Shown here one piece after another: positions 56,020-64,000 of a stretch of DNA of 64,000 nt (its first letter is position 1; each line of letters starts with the position of its first letter). The position numbers and the translations under genes are program-made. The notes beneath the pieces were generated by a model. It did not search any database. It was not told where the DNA came from and worked only from the letters and a program-made list of their open reading frames with translations. Source of the DNA: Corynebacterium poyangense (GTDB lineage: Bacteria; Actinomycetota; Actinomycetes; Mycobacteriales; Mycobacteriaceae); contig NZ_CP046884.1 in the NCBI RefSeq assembly GCF_014522205.1, forward strand, positions 496,001 through 560,000, written 5' to 3'.

Positions 56020-56064
56020 AATCACAGCACTCGTGTTCCAGAAACGACGGGTGCTGTGATTTTT
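56020..56064 (+). terminator. Intrinsic terminator after the WXG100 pair
   Basis: AATCACAGCAC (56020-56030) pairs with GTGCTGTGATT (56051-56061), extended by TCG/CGG pairing, followed by TTTA. The stem is long and only a short T-run follows. Confidence 0.8.
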
Positions 56065-56104
56065 ATAATGGGAACACTGCGCTCAAAACACAAAAGTGAG
56101 CGGT

Positions 56105-56133
56105 TTGGAAGTGGTCGTCAACATCGCTATGAT
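56105..56133 (+). promoter_or_regulatory. Candidate rplM-rpsI promoter
   Basis: TTGGAA (56105-56110) and TATGAT (56128-56133) are spaced by exactly 17 bp. It lies between the ESX terminator and rplM and would give a leader of about 180 bases. I see no known riboswitch or L13 binding structure in that leader. Confidence 0.55.
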
Positions 56134-56321
56134 GGTTCACTTGTGTGGAGTTTGCTTTAGCTATGTCTTGCGGAGATGAACCGGAAGTCAAAAGCTTAGA
56201 GGCAAACAGCGTAATCAACTCGGGTCTCCACCGGCCGCCGTGTTTGATTTCCACCCCTGGTTTCGCCTCAGACACCAGGATTTTGGCTGGCAGTTCTGGA
56301 CAGACTTTTAAAGGAGTCATT

Positions 56322-56765
56322 TTGTCTACTTTCCACCCGAAGAGTGGTGACATTACCCGCAAGTGGTATGTCATCGATGCCACTGACGTGGTACTGGGTC
56401 GTCTTGCTACCCATGCAGCTAATCTGCTGCGCGGAAAAGGCAAGCCGATTTTTGCCCCCAACGTTGACTGTGGTGATCACGTCATCATCATCAATGCTGA
56501 CAAGGTTCGTGTATCTTCCAACAAGCGTGAGCGTGAGTTCCGCTATCGCCACTCCGGTTACCCGGGTGGTTTGAAGACCATGACCTTGGGTCGTGCCTTA
56601 GATCTTCACCCAGAGCGTACTGTCTTTGAAGCTATCAAAGGCATGATGCCGCACAATAAGCTCTCCCGCGCTTCCGTAAAGAAGCTGCATGTCTTCGCTG
56701 GTGAGGATCATCCTTACGCCGGCCAGAAGCCCGAGAACTACGAGATCAAGCAGGTGGCACAGTGA
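56322..56765 (+). CDS. rplM: 50S ribosomal protein L13 (uL13)
   Basis: 147 residues, the standard length, from a TTG at 56322 ([19 protein letters not shown] follows), preceded by AAAGGAG at five bases. Longer frames from 56145 were rejected. [15 protein letters not shown] and HSGYPGGLK are diagnostic. L13 is an early 50S assembly protein. Its stop overlaps rpsI by 4 bp. Confidence 0.96.
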   Translation: MSTFHPKSGDITRKWYVIDATDVVLGRLATHAANLLRGKGKPIFAPNVDCGDHVIIINADKVRVSSNKREREFRYRHSGYPGGLKTMTLGRALDLHPERTVFEAIKGMMPHNKLSRASVKKLHVFAGEDHPYAGQKPENYEIKQVAQ

Positions 56766-57301
56766 CCGAAAATAACACCGAGAACAATATTGCCGACGCC
56801 GCGGACATCGCTGCTGCAGCTGCTGCTACTGAGGAATTCACCAACACCATTGGTGATGCTGTAGCTCCAGCTGAAAGCGAAGGAGAAGTTGAGGTTCAGG
56901 CTCCCGCTCAGCACGAAGGTCCCATCCAGACTGTAGGACGTCGTAAGCGCGCTATCGTACGGGTTCGGATGGTTCCGGGTTCCGGAAAATTCTCCTGCAA
57001 CGGTCGCACCTTGGAGGATTACTTCCCGAATAAGTTGCATCAGCAGCTGATTAAGGATCCGCTCACCCTTCTAGAGCGTGAAGGACAATTCGATATTCAA
57101 GCTAACTTGAAAGGCGGTGGCCCCACCGGACAGGCTGGTGCTTTCCGGTTAGCTATTGCCCGTGCTCTGAATATCTACAACCCAGGTGATCGTCCCGCCC
57201 TGAAGAAGGCAGGATTCCTCACCCGTGATTCTCGTGCTGTGGAGCGCAAGAAGGCTGGTCTGCACAAGGCTCGTCGTGCACCGCAGTACTCCAAGCGTTA
57301 A
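56762..57301 (+). CDS. rpsI: 30S ribosomal protein S9 (uS9) with acidic N-terminal extension
   Basis: 179 residues from GTG 56762, overlapping the rplM stop (GTGA). About 55 acidic/Ala-rich residues precede the S9 core ([18 protein letters not shown]) and the tail ends [18 protein letters not shown], reaching the P-site tRNA. Such an N-terminal extension is usual in corynebacteria and not a defect. Confidence 0.96.
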   Translation: MTENNTENNIADAADIAAAAAATEEFTNTIGDAVAPAESEGEVEVQAPAQHEGPIQTVGRRKRAIVRVRMVPGSGKFSCNGRTLEDYFPNKLHQQLIKDPLTLLEREGQFDIQANLKGGGPTGQAGAFRLAIARALNIYNPGDRPALKKAGFLTRDSRAVERKKAGLHKARRAPQYSKR

Positions 57302-57483
57302 TCCAATCGCTGCAGCTTCATCGCCTCTTATTGTTGTTGGCTTAGATTCCCAGTTTTCTCGCTGGGACATACTCTGGGCCTCAGCACTAGGGGGCGTTTT
57401 GCGTTGCCTCGACTAGGTGTGGACGTCGCACAAATAACACCAACACACCCCACCTTGGCTAAAATCTCACCCCGTGGGCACGG

Positions 57484-57489
57484 CATAAT
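57484..57489 (+). promoter_or_regulatory. Possible -10 element for a leaderless glmM transcript
   Basis: CATAAT lies seven bases before the glmM ATG and no Shine-Dalgarno precedes the ATG. A matching -35 was not clear. Confidence 0.3.
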
Positions 57490-57496
57490 AGCTGTC

Positions 57497-58840
57497 ATGA
57501 CTCGACTTTTCGGAACAGATGGGGTTCGTGGCCTCGCTAACAAGACACTCACTGCCTCCCTGGCGTTAAAGCTAGGAGCGGCAGCAGCCGAGGTGCTTAC
57601 TCGAGAGGTACATTCCTCTAAGCGCCGCCCAGTGGCTATTGTTGGTCGCGATCCTAGGGTTTCGGGAGAAATGCTGGCTGCCGCTCTGGCTGCGGGAATG
57701 GCATCCCGAGGGGTTGATGTGCTGCGGGTAGGAGTTTTGCCCACCCCGGCGGTGGCTTATCTCACGGATGATTATGGGGCAGATATTGGGGTGATGATCT
57801 CCGCCTCCCATAATCCCATGCCAGATAATGGCATCAAGTTCTTCTCGGCCGGGGGACATAAACTGCCGGATGACATTGAAGATGAAATCGAAAACGCCAT
57901 GTCCGAATTGGATGAGGAAGGCCCCACCGGACACGGAATTGGGCGGATTATTGAAGAAGCCCCAGATGCCCGGGAACGCTATCTTCATCATCTTGCCCAT
58001 GCGGTGCGGACCGATCTATCTGGGATTAAGGTCGTTGTGGATACAGCAAACGGTGCGGCTTTTGATGTTGCGCCTGCGGCCTACCGTGCGGCGGGGGCTG
58101 AGGTGATTGCTATTCACCATAAACCCAATGCCTACAACATCAACGATGAATGTGGCTCCACCCACATCGACCAAATTCAAGCAGCGGTTCTAGAGCATGG
58201 GGCTGATCTTGGTTTGGCGCATGATGGCGACGCTGATAGGTGTTTAGCGGTGGATCATGAAGGACATATCGTTGATGGGGATCAGATCATGGCGATCTTA
58301 GCGGTAGCCATGCAGGAAAAAAATAATCTTCGGGAAAATACTCTGGTTGCCACGGTGATGTCGAATTTAGGGTTAAAACTCGCGATGGATAACGCTGGCA
58401 TTTCGATGGTGAACACCAAGGTGGGGGACCGTTATGTTCTAGCTGAGTTGAATGCTCGGAATTTATCTCTCGGGGGTGAACAATCGGGGCACATCATTCA
58501 GCCGGCCTATTCCACGACAGGTGATGGTTTACTCACTGGTTTATCGTTGATGGCGCGCATGGCTCAAACTCACTCCTCGCTCCAGGAGCTCGCCCAGGTT
58601 ATGCAGGTTTTGCCGCAAGTACTCATCAATGTTCCGGTGTCTGATAAAAACGCCATTTTGGATGATCCTTCGGTTCGGGCAGCAATTTCTGCTGCCGAGG
58701 AAGAATTGGGGGAAACAGGTCGAGTCCTCCTGCGCGCGTCCGGCACTGAGGAGTTATTCCGGGTGATGGTAGAGGCCGCCTCAGAAGACAAAGCACGTGC
58801 TGTTGCGGGACGACTTGCTGCGGTGGTTGCCGCAGTGTAG
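57497..58840 (+). CDS. glmM: Phosphoglucosamine mutase
   Basis: 447 residues starting [19 protein letters not shown] at ATG 57497; a longer frame from 57404 is not family-like. Phospho-Ser104 lies in [12 protein letters not shown] and the Mg site is AHDGDADRC. Converts glucosamine-6-P to glucosamine-1-P for UDP-GlcNAc and peptidoglycan. glmS, the preceding enzyme of the pathway, is 2.9 kb downstream, with ESX-type genes in between. Confidence 0.96.
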   Translation: MTRLFGTDGVRGLANKTLTASLALKLGAAAAEVLTREVHSSKRRPVAIVGRDPRVSGEMLAAALAAGMASRGVDVLRVGVLPTPAVAYLTDDYGADIGVMISASHNPMPDNGIKFFSAGGHKLPDDIEDEIENAMSELDEEGPTGHGIGRIIEEAPDARERYLHHLAHAVRTDLSGIKVVVDTANGAAFDVAPAAYRAAGAEVIAIHHKPNAYNINDECGSTHIDQIQAAVLEHGADLGLAHDGDADRCLAVDHEGHIVDGDQIMAILAVAMQEKNNLRENTLVATVMSNLGLKLAMDNAGISMVNTKVGDRYVLAELNARNLSLGGEQSGHIIQPAYSTTGDGLLTGLSLMARMAQTHSSLQELAQVMQVLPQVLINVPVSDKNAILDDPSVRAAISAAEEELGETGRVLLRASGTEELFRVMVEAASEDKARAVAGRLAAVVAAV

Positions 58841-58929
58841 GCGTATCGTTTCACAGCCCGACGGGAACCTCAACGCTTCTTTTCCAGTCCAAGGTGTAAA
58901 AACACTGGCACGGCGAAAAGGGGCGTTTT

Positions 58930-59238
58930 GTGATTTCCAGGTCAAGTATCCACGTGGAATTTCAACAATCAATGGCAGCACTCGAAGCTACCCGGATCTC
59001 TACGGAACAGTGCCGTCATGAGCATTGTGCAAGCCCTCCGGCTTTTCCGGCCGAAGCCCTAGGGAAGGGTTTTAGCGATTATGGTCACGCGCTAAGAACT
59101 GCGTTAGAACAGGTCTATCAAGCTAATCTTGATCGTTTGGATCTATCGGACACAACGGTGTATGCGGCGCAGCGTGATCTCCAGCAAATAGGTGGCACGG
59201 ACCGTCAGATCGCTGAAGATATGTCGATTTCTGAATGA
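58930..59238 (+). CDS. EspC-like (DUF2580-type) small ESX-associated protein
   Basis: 102 residues from GTG 58930, with an excellent AAAAGGGG at 58917-58924 six bases upstream. Predicted helical hairpin: the start SSIHVEFQQSMAALE and the end YAAQRDLQQIGGTDRQIAEDM follow the EspC/DUF2580 pattern (helix, then an A-x-x-L/Y-x-x-TD-x-x-A ending). Known members are exported by ESX systems. It is followed 10 bp later by a large secreted-type gene, an order reminiscent of esp gene clusters. Assignment by pattern only. Confidence 0.55.
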   Translation: MISRSSIHVEFQQSMAALEATRISTEQCRHEHCASPPAFPAEALGKGFSDYGHALRTALEQVYQANLDRLDLSDTTVYAAQRDLQQIGGTDRQIAEDMSISE

Positions 59239-59248
59239 GGGGGCAACG

Positions 59249-60562
59249 ATGAGTTCGACGCTATCTGCAGGTTCTTCTATTCAAGATATCTATGCATCGA
59301 CGGTAGGGGATCTCCAAAGTGCATCTCGAGGTTTGTACCAAGGTCCACAATCTAGTACCGAAGAACTCCTGGCTTTAGCTCAACGCACTGATGGGCTTGA
59401 TACCGGGGCTCTAGCCGAACATGTGAAGCGAGCGTCGGGGCCGTCTTTATCGGGTTATATATCAGGAGCTTTGGAGCACGCGCATGATCTTCTCCACGGC
59501 GTGCTAGAAGGTGGAATAGCTGGGTTTCTTCAAGAGTTACTTAATGATTTTGCTCATCAGGATGAACGCGCAGATCAGCTCTGTGTGCAGGCGGAAGATG
59601 CAGCTGACACTATTGATAGCATCTGCCAGGACACCAATACGGCCATTTATGAAGTCCTCAAATTAATGCAGCAGTCGGTGAAAATCCTCGTGGGTTTTCT
59701 CGGCACCTTGGATCCGGCAATACGCAGTGAGGAGTTTTATGCCGCAGTGCGTTGTGCTGCAGACCTCATCAATGAGGCGGGGGGATGTGTGAAAGATTCT
59801 TTTCACAGCCGGGATGAAGCCCTAGGAGCATGTTTTCACCAGTTCTTACGCTGTGCTGAACGGGTGTCTGATCATCCTGCGCCGCAGACTCCCTCGGCAT
59901 TATCCGCCCAGGATTGTGCCGTAGCTAATGCAGCAACTCAAGTAGCGACGTCAACGGCGAGCACTATGGGTGGTTCTACGGGATTGACTACTCCAACCCC
60001 ACCCCCAGGCCTGTCGATTCCACAGATACCGTCCCTACCACCCCTACAATGTCCGCCATTTACGCTTCCGAACGCTGAGTCTTTCGGCGGAGTATTAGGC
60101 GCAGCGGGAATAGGAGTAGCGGTGGCGGGAGCTGGAGCCCTTATTTCTCACCTGGAAAACTGTTTGCCGATGTCGGTAGTGCCAGAGATCCCTGAAGTTC
60201 CAGAGCTCTGCGAAACACCCGATGAGGGAGAGCCAAACGTAGGGGAGAGTGGTGATCTATGCCCTGAAAAACCAGAGACACCCAAAGCTCCGGATCCGGA
60301 ACCTTGCGCTAAGACGGCCGGGGAGTCAAGCGTTGATCTTGATAACGTGCCGGAGCCACCACCTCCGGCGGGAAAGATAGCGAATATGGACAATGCCGCT
60401 GCCCCGGTCACGGATCTAGGGAGTGATTCATTAGCTTCTAGCCCCCACACGCCAACTGGTGAAGAAGGGTTGAGTGCAGCCTCAGCCGACAGAGAAGAGC
60501 AGAATACCACCTCAACCACGGTGGATATGCCGGGAGAAGCTCATAAGGCAGGAGAATGGTGA
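59249..60562 (+). CDS. Putative ESX client: helical N-domain, membrane segment, Pro/Glu-rich Cys-bearing tail
   Basis: 437 residues from ATG 59249 with AGGGGG upstream. Residues 1-210 are predicted helical, like PE/PPE or EspA-type N-domains, and carry several Cys. A proline-rich segment (235-275) leads to one glycine/alanine-rich hydrophobic helix at about 280-300. The tail from 310 is acidic and repetitive (PEIPEVPELCETPDEGE, PEKPETPKAPDPEPC). No signal peptide, as expected for ESX substrates. No family recognised. Likely co-expressed with the EspC-like gene 10 bp upstream and the small gene that overlaps its stop. Confidence 0.6.
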   Translation: MSSTLSAGSSIQDIYASTVGDLQSASRGLYQGPQSSTEELLALAQRTDGLDTGALAEHVKRASGPSLSGYISGALEHAHDLLHGVLEGGIAGFLQELLNDFAHQDERADQLCVQAEDAADTIDSICQDTNTAIYEVLKLMQQSVKILVGFLGTLDPAIRSEEFYAAVRCAADLINEAGGCVKDSFHSRDEALGACFHQFLRCAERVSDHPAPQTPSALSAQDCAVANAATQVATSTASTMGGSTGLTTPTPPPGLSIPQIPSLPPLQCPPFTLPNAESFGGVLGAAGIGVAVAGAGALISHLENCLPMSVVPEIPEVPELCETPDEGEPNVGESGDLCPEKPETPKAPDPEPCAKTAGESSVDLDNVPEPPPPAGKIANMDNAAAPVTDLGSDSLASSPHTPTGEEGLSAASADREEQNTTSTTVDMPGEAHKAGEW

Positions 60563-60780
60563 TGAATGAATTTGAAGAGTTTGCGAAGCAGTTTCGAGCG
60601 AGAGCGCAAGCGCGATTATTGGAATTTGAGAAGGTTCTGCAAGAAGCTACTCGGCAGGTGCCCAATGATCGACTGCGCTCTCAACCGCGACAATTAAGCG
60701 AACAACCACCAGGGCAAGAGACGTCGCTGCGCCGGCGCGGTCCAGTAAAAAGTGTGCTGAGAGAATCGAGGTGGGAGTAG
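60562..60780 (+). CDS. Small basic protein, function unknown
   Basis: 72 residues from ATG 60562, which shares one base with the TGA of the preceding gene; GGAG lies seven bases upstream. Begins with an amphipathic helix (MNEFEEFAKQFRARAQARLL) and ends in an Arg/Gln-rich tail (RRRGPVKSVLRESRWE). No homology recognised. Tight coupling to the previous two genes suggests a common function, perhaps as a chaperone or partner of the large protein. Confidence 0.5.
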   Translation: MNEFEEFAKQFRARAQARLLEFEKVLQEATRQVPNDRLRSQPRQLSEQPPGQETSLRRRGPVKSVLRESRWE

Positions 60781-60814
60781 CTCCTCATCCTCAGTGCTTG
60801 GCTATGGCTACGAC

Positions 60815-61675
60815 CTAGTTCTGAATTTCGCTCAGCGCGGTACTGGAACTTAGCTCTACTCCTGCTTTTTCGGCTAATTCTTCACCCACGTAGGAGCGCA
60901 CCTTCTTAGCTTCAGCCAGGGCGGCGGAAAAACCGGAGTACTTATTTTGCTGATCTAGTTGATGCAGCAAGAAGCCGGTGATCAGTCCGCGAGCTGTTTC
61001 CTGCGCAGACCACTGAGGTTTGCCATTTCCGATAGCTAAATTCAGCAAAGAGTCCTCGCTAAAGCCCAACTGATTAGCCTTAGCGATTTCTCGGTAGGCG
61101 ACGTCTCCTCGCCAGCTATACGCCAGTTTTGCGGGATTACCGGCATCGATCAAAGAGTCATGGCCAGAACCAATAACTAAACCTGGAATATCTAGTGATC
61201 GAGCAGCAGCAACGGCGGACGGGGCAGTAACCGCAGGATAGAGTGCTGCCACTGCTTTAACTTTGGGATTGTCAACAGCAGCCAGGACGGCACATCCCGC
61301 TCCCATCCCGTGTCCTACCAGACCTAATTTCCCGGGTCCCACGGTGACACTTCCGGTACCTAACTTGACGCCGGCGATGATTTGTAGACAGGATTCTAGG
61401 TCGGCAGCAAAGCCACGGTGATCAGGGGAGAAACCGGTTTCGGTATTGGGGGCAGCCACTGCGATTCCCCAGCTGGCAAAGTGACGCAGCGTGGCGTGGT
61501 ATTTCCCGACGTTTTTCATCCAGTCATGCCCAAAGACAATTCCTGGAACTCCATTGCCCTCCGCAGGGACATAGACCTTCCCCGGAAGGCCGGCATAGTC
61601 CAGGTCTCCCACGAGGACATGATGGGGACCACGCTTGGATAACTTCGATAGATGTTTCTTCAAATTCTCAGACAC
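60815..61675 (-). CDS. Alpha/beta-hydrolase-fold protein lacking the nucleophile serine
   Basis: 286 residues from GTG 61675. The fold is of the dienelactone-hydrolase/PET-hydrolase-like type: PGIVFGHDWMKNVGKYHATLRHFASWGIAV near the N-terminus and PGLVIGSGHDSLID in the acid-residue region. At the nucleophile elbow, where GxSxG is expected, it reads LVGHGMGAG (119-127), with Gly123 in place of Ser. So as written it should not be an ordinary Ser hydrolase. It is divergent from glmS with 26 bp between the start codons. Function unknown. Confidence 0.75.
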   Translation of the reverse strand: MSENLKKHLSKLSKRGPHHVLVGDLDYAGLPGKVYVPAEGNGVPGIVFGHDWMKNVGKYHATLRHFASWGIAVAAPNTETGFSPDHRGFAADLESCLQIIAGVKLGTGSVTVGPGKLGLVGHGMGAGCAVLAAVDNPKVKAVAALYPAVTAPSAVAAARSLDIPGLVIGSGHDSLIDAGNPAKLAYSWRGDVAYREIAKANQLGFSEDSLLNLAIGNGKPQWSAQETARGLITGFLLHQLDQQNKYSGFSAALAEAKKVRSYVGEELAEKAGVELSSSTALSEIQN

Positions 61676-61701
61676 GTGTCCCAGGATATAGTCTAGGGTC
61701 C
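61676..61701. promoter_or_regulatory. Compact divergent promoter between glmS and the hydrolase-fold gene
   Basis: Only 26 bp separate the two start codons. TATAGT (61687-61692) ends nine bases before the glmS ATG and is a good -10; on the other strand CTATAT occupies the same bases about ten bases before the GTG. Neither gene has a Shine-Dalgarno, so both transcripts may be leaderless and their -35 regions must lie within the opposite gene. The palindrome GACACGTGTC (61671-61680) adjoins. Confidence 0.45.
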
Positions 61702-63564
61702 ATGTGCGGAATTATTGGATATGTAGGTAACCGTCAGGGAATGCCGCTGGCGCTGGATGCGTTGCGCCGAATGGAGTACCGGGGTTATGACTCAGCAGGT
61801 ATTGCAGTAGCGGATAATCACCAAATTAATTCGGTAAAAAGGGCAGGAAAACTGCGTAATTTAGAGGATCGCATTGCCGAAATTGGTGAAGAAAACTTCC
61901 ACGGTTCCACCGCCATTGGGCACACTCGGTGGGCGACACATGGTCGACCGACGAATGAAAATGCTCACCCCCATATGTCCTTCGATGGCAAGGTTGCCAT
62001 TGTCCACAACGGCATCATTGAGAATTTTGCGCCGCTGCGGGAAGAACTACAGCGCAAAGGTATAGAGATGATGTCGGAAACTGATTCCGAGGTGGCCGCA
62101 CACCTGCTGGCGCTGGCTTATCAAGAAGGGGAGACTGCCGGTAATTTCCAGGCCTCAGCATTAGCGGTTCTTAACCGTCTTGAGGGAGCTTTTACTCTGC
62201 TTTTCATGCATGCTGATCATCCCGATCAGATCATTGCTGGGCGGCGTTCAACTCCACTCATTGTGGGGGTAGGCGACAATGAGATGTTCTTAGGTTCAGA
62301 TGTTGCTGCTTTTATCGAATACACGAAGAACGCGGTGGAATTAGGACAAGATAACGTCGTCGTCCTCCGTCAGCATGATTTTGAGATCCTCAATTTTGAC
62401 GGATCGCCTGCGCAAGGTCGAGCCTTCACGATCGATTGGGATCTAGCTGCAGCGGAAAAGGGCGGATTTGATTCCTTTATGCTCAAGGAAATCCATGAGC
62501 AGCCAGCCGCGGTCCGTGACACGCTGGCAGGACATTATCACAATGGCCGGGTTACCTTAGATGAACAGAACCTCAGTGACGAGGACCTCAAATATATTGA
62601 TCAGGTGTTTGTCGTGGCCTGTGGTTCGGCCTATCATTCCGGCCTTCTCGCAAAATACGCCATTGAGCATTGGGTTCGTATTCCGGTGCAAATTGAGGTG
62701 GCCAGCGAATTTCGATACCGTGATCCGGTGTTAGATGAGCGCACTCTGGTTTTAGCAATCTCCCAATCCGGTGAAACAGCTGATACCTTGGAAGCAGTCC
62801 GACATGCAAAGTCGCAGGGGGCTAAAGTTTTAGCGGTATGTAATACCAATGGTTCGCAGATTCCCCGCGAGTCAGATGCGGTGCTCTATACCCACGCTGG
62901 CCCTGAAATCGGGGTAGCGTCCACCAAAGCTTTCTTAGCGCAAGTCGCAGCCAATTACATCGTGGGATTAGCGCTAGCCCAGGCTAAAGGCACCAAGTAC
63001 CCGGATGAAATTGCGGAGATCTACCGTTCCTTGGAGGAAATCCCAGCGAAAATTGAGTCGCTATTGGCGTGCGAAGATCAGGTCACTGACATTGCGCAAC
63101 TTCTAGGGGCGGTGCGCACCATGTTGTTCTTAGGTCGCGGCGTTGGCTACCCGGTTGCCCTCGAGGGTGCTTTGAAATTGAAGGAGCTTGCCTATATTCA
63201 CGCTGAAGGTTTCCCGGCCGGAGAGCTTAAGCATGGGCCCATTGCGCTCATTGAGGATGATCTTCCTGTTGTGGTGGTAGTTCCCAGCCCGCGGGGAGTA
63301 ACGTTGCTGCACTCCAAGATTGTGTCGAATATCCAAGAGATTCGGGCTCGCGGGGCAAAAACTATTGTGATTGCGGAAGAGGGCGATACCGCTGTCGAAC
63401 CTTATGCCAATTGGTTGATTCGGATACCGGAAACTCCCTCGATGATGCAGCCGTTGTTAGCGACTGTGCCTTTGCAGTTCTTGGCGGCAGAGATTGCACG
63501 TCAATGTGGCAATGAGGATATTGACAAGCCCCGTAATCTCGCGAAGTCTGTCACCGTTGAATAG
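61702..63564 (+). CDS. glmS: Glutamine-fructose-6-phosphate aminotransferase (isomerizing)
   Basis: 620 residues. Cys2 (MCGIIGYVGNRQ) is the N-terminal nucleophile of the class II glutaminase domain (1-240); GHTRWATHG and HNGIIENF support it. Two SIS sugar-isomerase domains follow (VFVVACGSAYHSG, LAISQSGETADTLEAVR, GRGVGYPVALEGALKLKE), ending NLAKSVTVE as usual. Makes glucosamine-6-P, the entry to UDP-GlcNAc. It has no glmS ribozyme-like leader; the start is next to its -10 box. Confidence 0.97.
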   Translation: MCGIIGYVGNRQGMPLALDALRRMEYRGYDSAGIAVADNHQINSVKRAGKLRNLEDRIAEIGEENFHGSTAIGHTRWATHGRPTNENAHPHMSFDGKVAIVHNGIIENFAPLREELQRKGIEMMSETDSEVAAHLLALAYQEGETAGNFQASALAVLNRLEGAFTLLFMHADHPDQIIAGRRSTPLIVGVGDNEMFLGSDVAAFIEYTKNAVELGQDNVVVLRQHDFEILNFDGSPAQGRAFTIDWDLAAAEKGGFDSFMLKEIHEQPAAVRDTLAGHYHNGRVTLDEQNLSDEDLKYIDQVFVVACGSAYHSGLLAKYAIEHWVRIPVQIEVASEFRYRDPVLDERTLVLAISQSGETADTLEAVRHAKSQGAKVLAVCNTNGSQIPRESDAVLYTHAGPEIGVASTKAFLAQVAANYIVGLALAQAKGTKYPDEIAEIYRSLEEIPAKIESLLACEDQVTDIAQLLGAVRTMLFLGRGVGYPVALEGALKLKELAYIHAEGFPAGELKHGPIALIEDDLPVVVVVPSPRGVTLLHSKIVSNIQEIRARGAKTIVIAEEGDTAVEPYANWLIRIPETPSMMQPLLATVPLQFLAAEIARQCGNEDIDKPRNLAKSVTVE

Positions 63565-63571
63565 CAGTAAC

Positions 63572-64000
63572 GTGGAAAATTTATCGACGCCACTATGCCG
63601 TCCATTGATTCAAACGCGGATCGACCTGGGGGCGATTGCCCATAACACTCGGGTTGTGAAAGAGCGATTGCGGCCGGGCACTCAGCTCATGGCGGTTGTT
63701 AAAGCCGACGGGTACAACCACGGTGCGGTCTCTGTTGCCCGGGTGATGGTGGAAAATGGGGCCGACGCCCTCGGGGTTGCTACCTTGCCGGAAGCTCTGG
63801 AACTACGTCGTGCCGGAATTGAGGTTCCGGTGCTGGCTTGGATGTGGACACCTCACATCCCGTCGGAGGTTATGGCTCACGTGCTGTCGAACAATATTGC
63901 TGTGGGGGTGGCGTCTTTAGCCCACGCCCAAGCAATTGCCCAGGTGACTCAACGCGGCATACCGGCTGAGGTGTACGTGAAGGTAGAAACCGGGATGCAC
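63572..64000 (+). CDS. alr: Alanine racemase, N-terminal part
   Basis: The frame is open to the right edge (143 codons present). GTG 63572 was chosen; it lies eight bases after the glmS stop, suggesting an operon, and its ribosome site is weak. The PLP-binding Lys44 is in AVVKADGYNHGAV; RIDLGAIAHNTRVVKERL and KVETGMH complete the family pattern. Interconverts L- and D-alanine for peptidoglycan. The C-terminal domain with the catalytic Tyr is outside the window. Confidence 0.93.
   Translation, partial: MENLSTPLCRPLIQTRIDLGAIAHNTRVVKERLRPGTQLMAVVKADGYNHGAVSVARVMVENGADALGVATLPEALELRRAGIEVPVLAWMWTPHIPSEVMAHVLSNNIAVGVASLAHAQAIAQVTQRGIPAEVYVKVETGMH

Noticed and set aside
55942..56160. 72-codon open frame between the WXG100 genes and rplM
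   Set aside because: It spans the intrinsic terminator hairpin and the proposed rplM promoter, so it is unlikely to be translated.
56762..56930. Long N-terminal part of S9 as a wrong start
   Set aside because: The GTG overlaps the rplM stop and extended S9 N-termini are typical of corynebacteria.
61702..61720. glmS ribozyme or leader riboswitch
   Set aside because: There is no leader sequence; the -10 box lies nine bases before the start codon.
1..64000. CRISPR arrays, tRNA and rRNA genes
   Set aside because: Reading the intergenic stretches showed no regularly spaced repeats, no tRNA-like GGTTCGAAT arm with a matching acceptor stem and no rRNA-like sequence.

Overview
The window comes from an actinobacterium, almost certainly Corynebacterium. 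The evidence is the split ribosomal-protein supercluster with secY-adk-map and infA-rpsM-rpsK-rpsD-rpoA-rplQ-truA, a type VII (ESX) secretion locus, LGFP repeats, DtxR-type iron boxes, an RpsI with a long acidic N-terminus, frequent GTG/TTG starts and several apparently leaderless promoters. No CRISPR array, tRNA, rRNA, insertion sequence or integrase was seen.

Layout. 1-8,100: the 3' end of a DUF1445 hydro-lyase; a membrane protein; a secreted protein joining LGFP wall-binding repeats to a phospholipase A2-like C-terminus; then an ABC exporter of the peptide-antibiotic-resistance type convergent with a two-component system. The exporter is preceded by a duplicated hairpin and a five-codon ORF that look like a translational switch. 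8,500-9,830: an AztD-like zinc-binding lipoprotein with a possible Zur box. 10,089-11,329: rplN-rplX-rplE. 11,510-13,817: formate/nitrite channel, a decayed gene, fdhD and a DUF6457 gene, without a formate dehydrogenase. 14,120-20,191: rpsH-rplF-rplR-rpsE-rpmD-rplO, then secY-adk-map. In rpsE the expected stop appears lost by a one-base deletion.

20,224-35,347 is an accessory block between map and infA: an L,D-transpeptidase, a complete mhp-type pathway (hydroxylase, ring-cleavage dioxygenase, hydrolase, hydratase, aldolase, acetaldehyde dehydrogenase, transporter) taking hydroxyphenylpropionate-like aromatics to central metabolites, a DtxR-boxed siderophore uptake set (two permeases, ATPase, binding lipoprotein, siderophore-interacting reductase) with a remnant gene between its divergent arms, and an IclR regulator. 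35,556-40,749: infA to truA.

40,815-55,873 is an ESX locus: eccB, mycP, eccD, eccC, a TIGR03931-like membrane protein and two WXG100 proteins. A flavoprotein/SAM-methyltransferase pair of the tuberculostearic-acid type sits inside it. 56,322-64,000: rplM-rpsI, glmM, three small/secreted-type genes that look like further ESX clients (one EspC-like), an alpha/beta-hydrolase-fold protein without a nucleophile serine, glmS and the 5' part of alr. glmM, glmS, alr and the L,D-transpeptidase all serve peptidoglycan synthesis.

The strongest candidates for something undescribed are the LGFP-PLA2 protein, the hairpin/mini-ORF leader at 3,949-4,030, and the EspC-like gene cluster at 58,930-60,780. Functions are read from sequence alone; none was confirmed by a database search.
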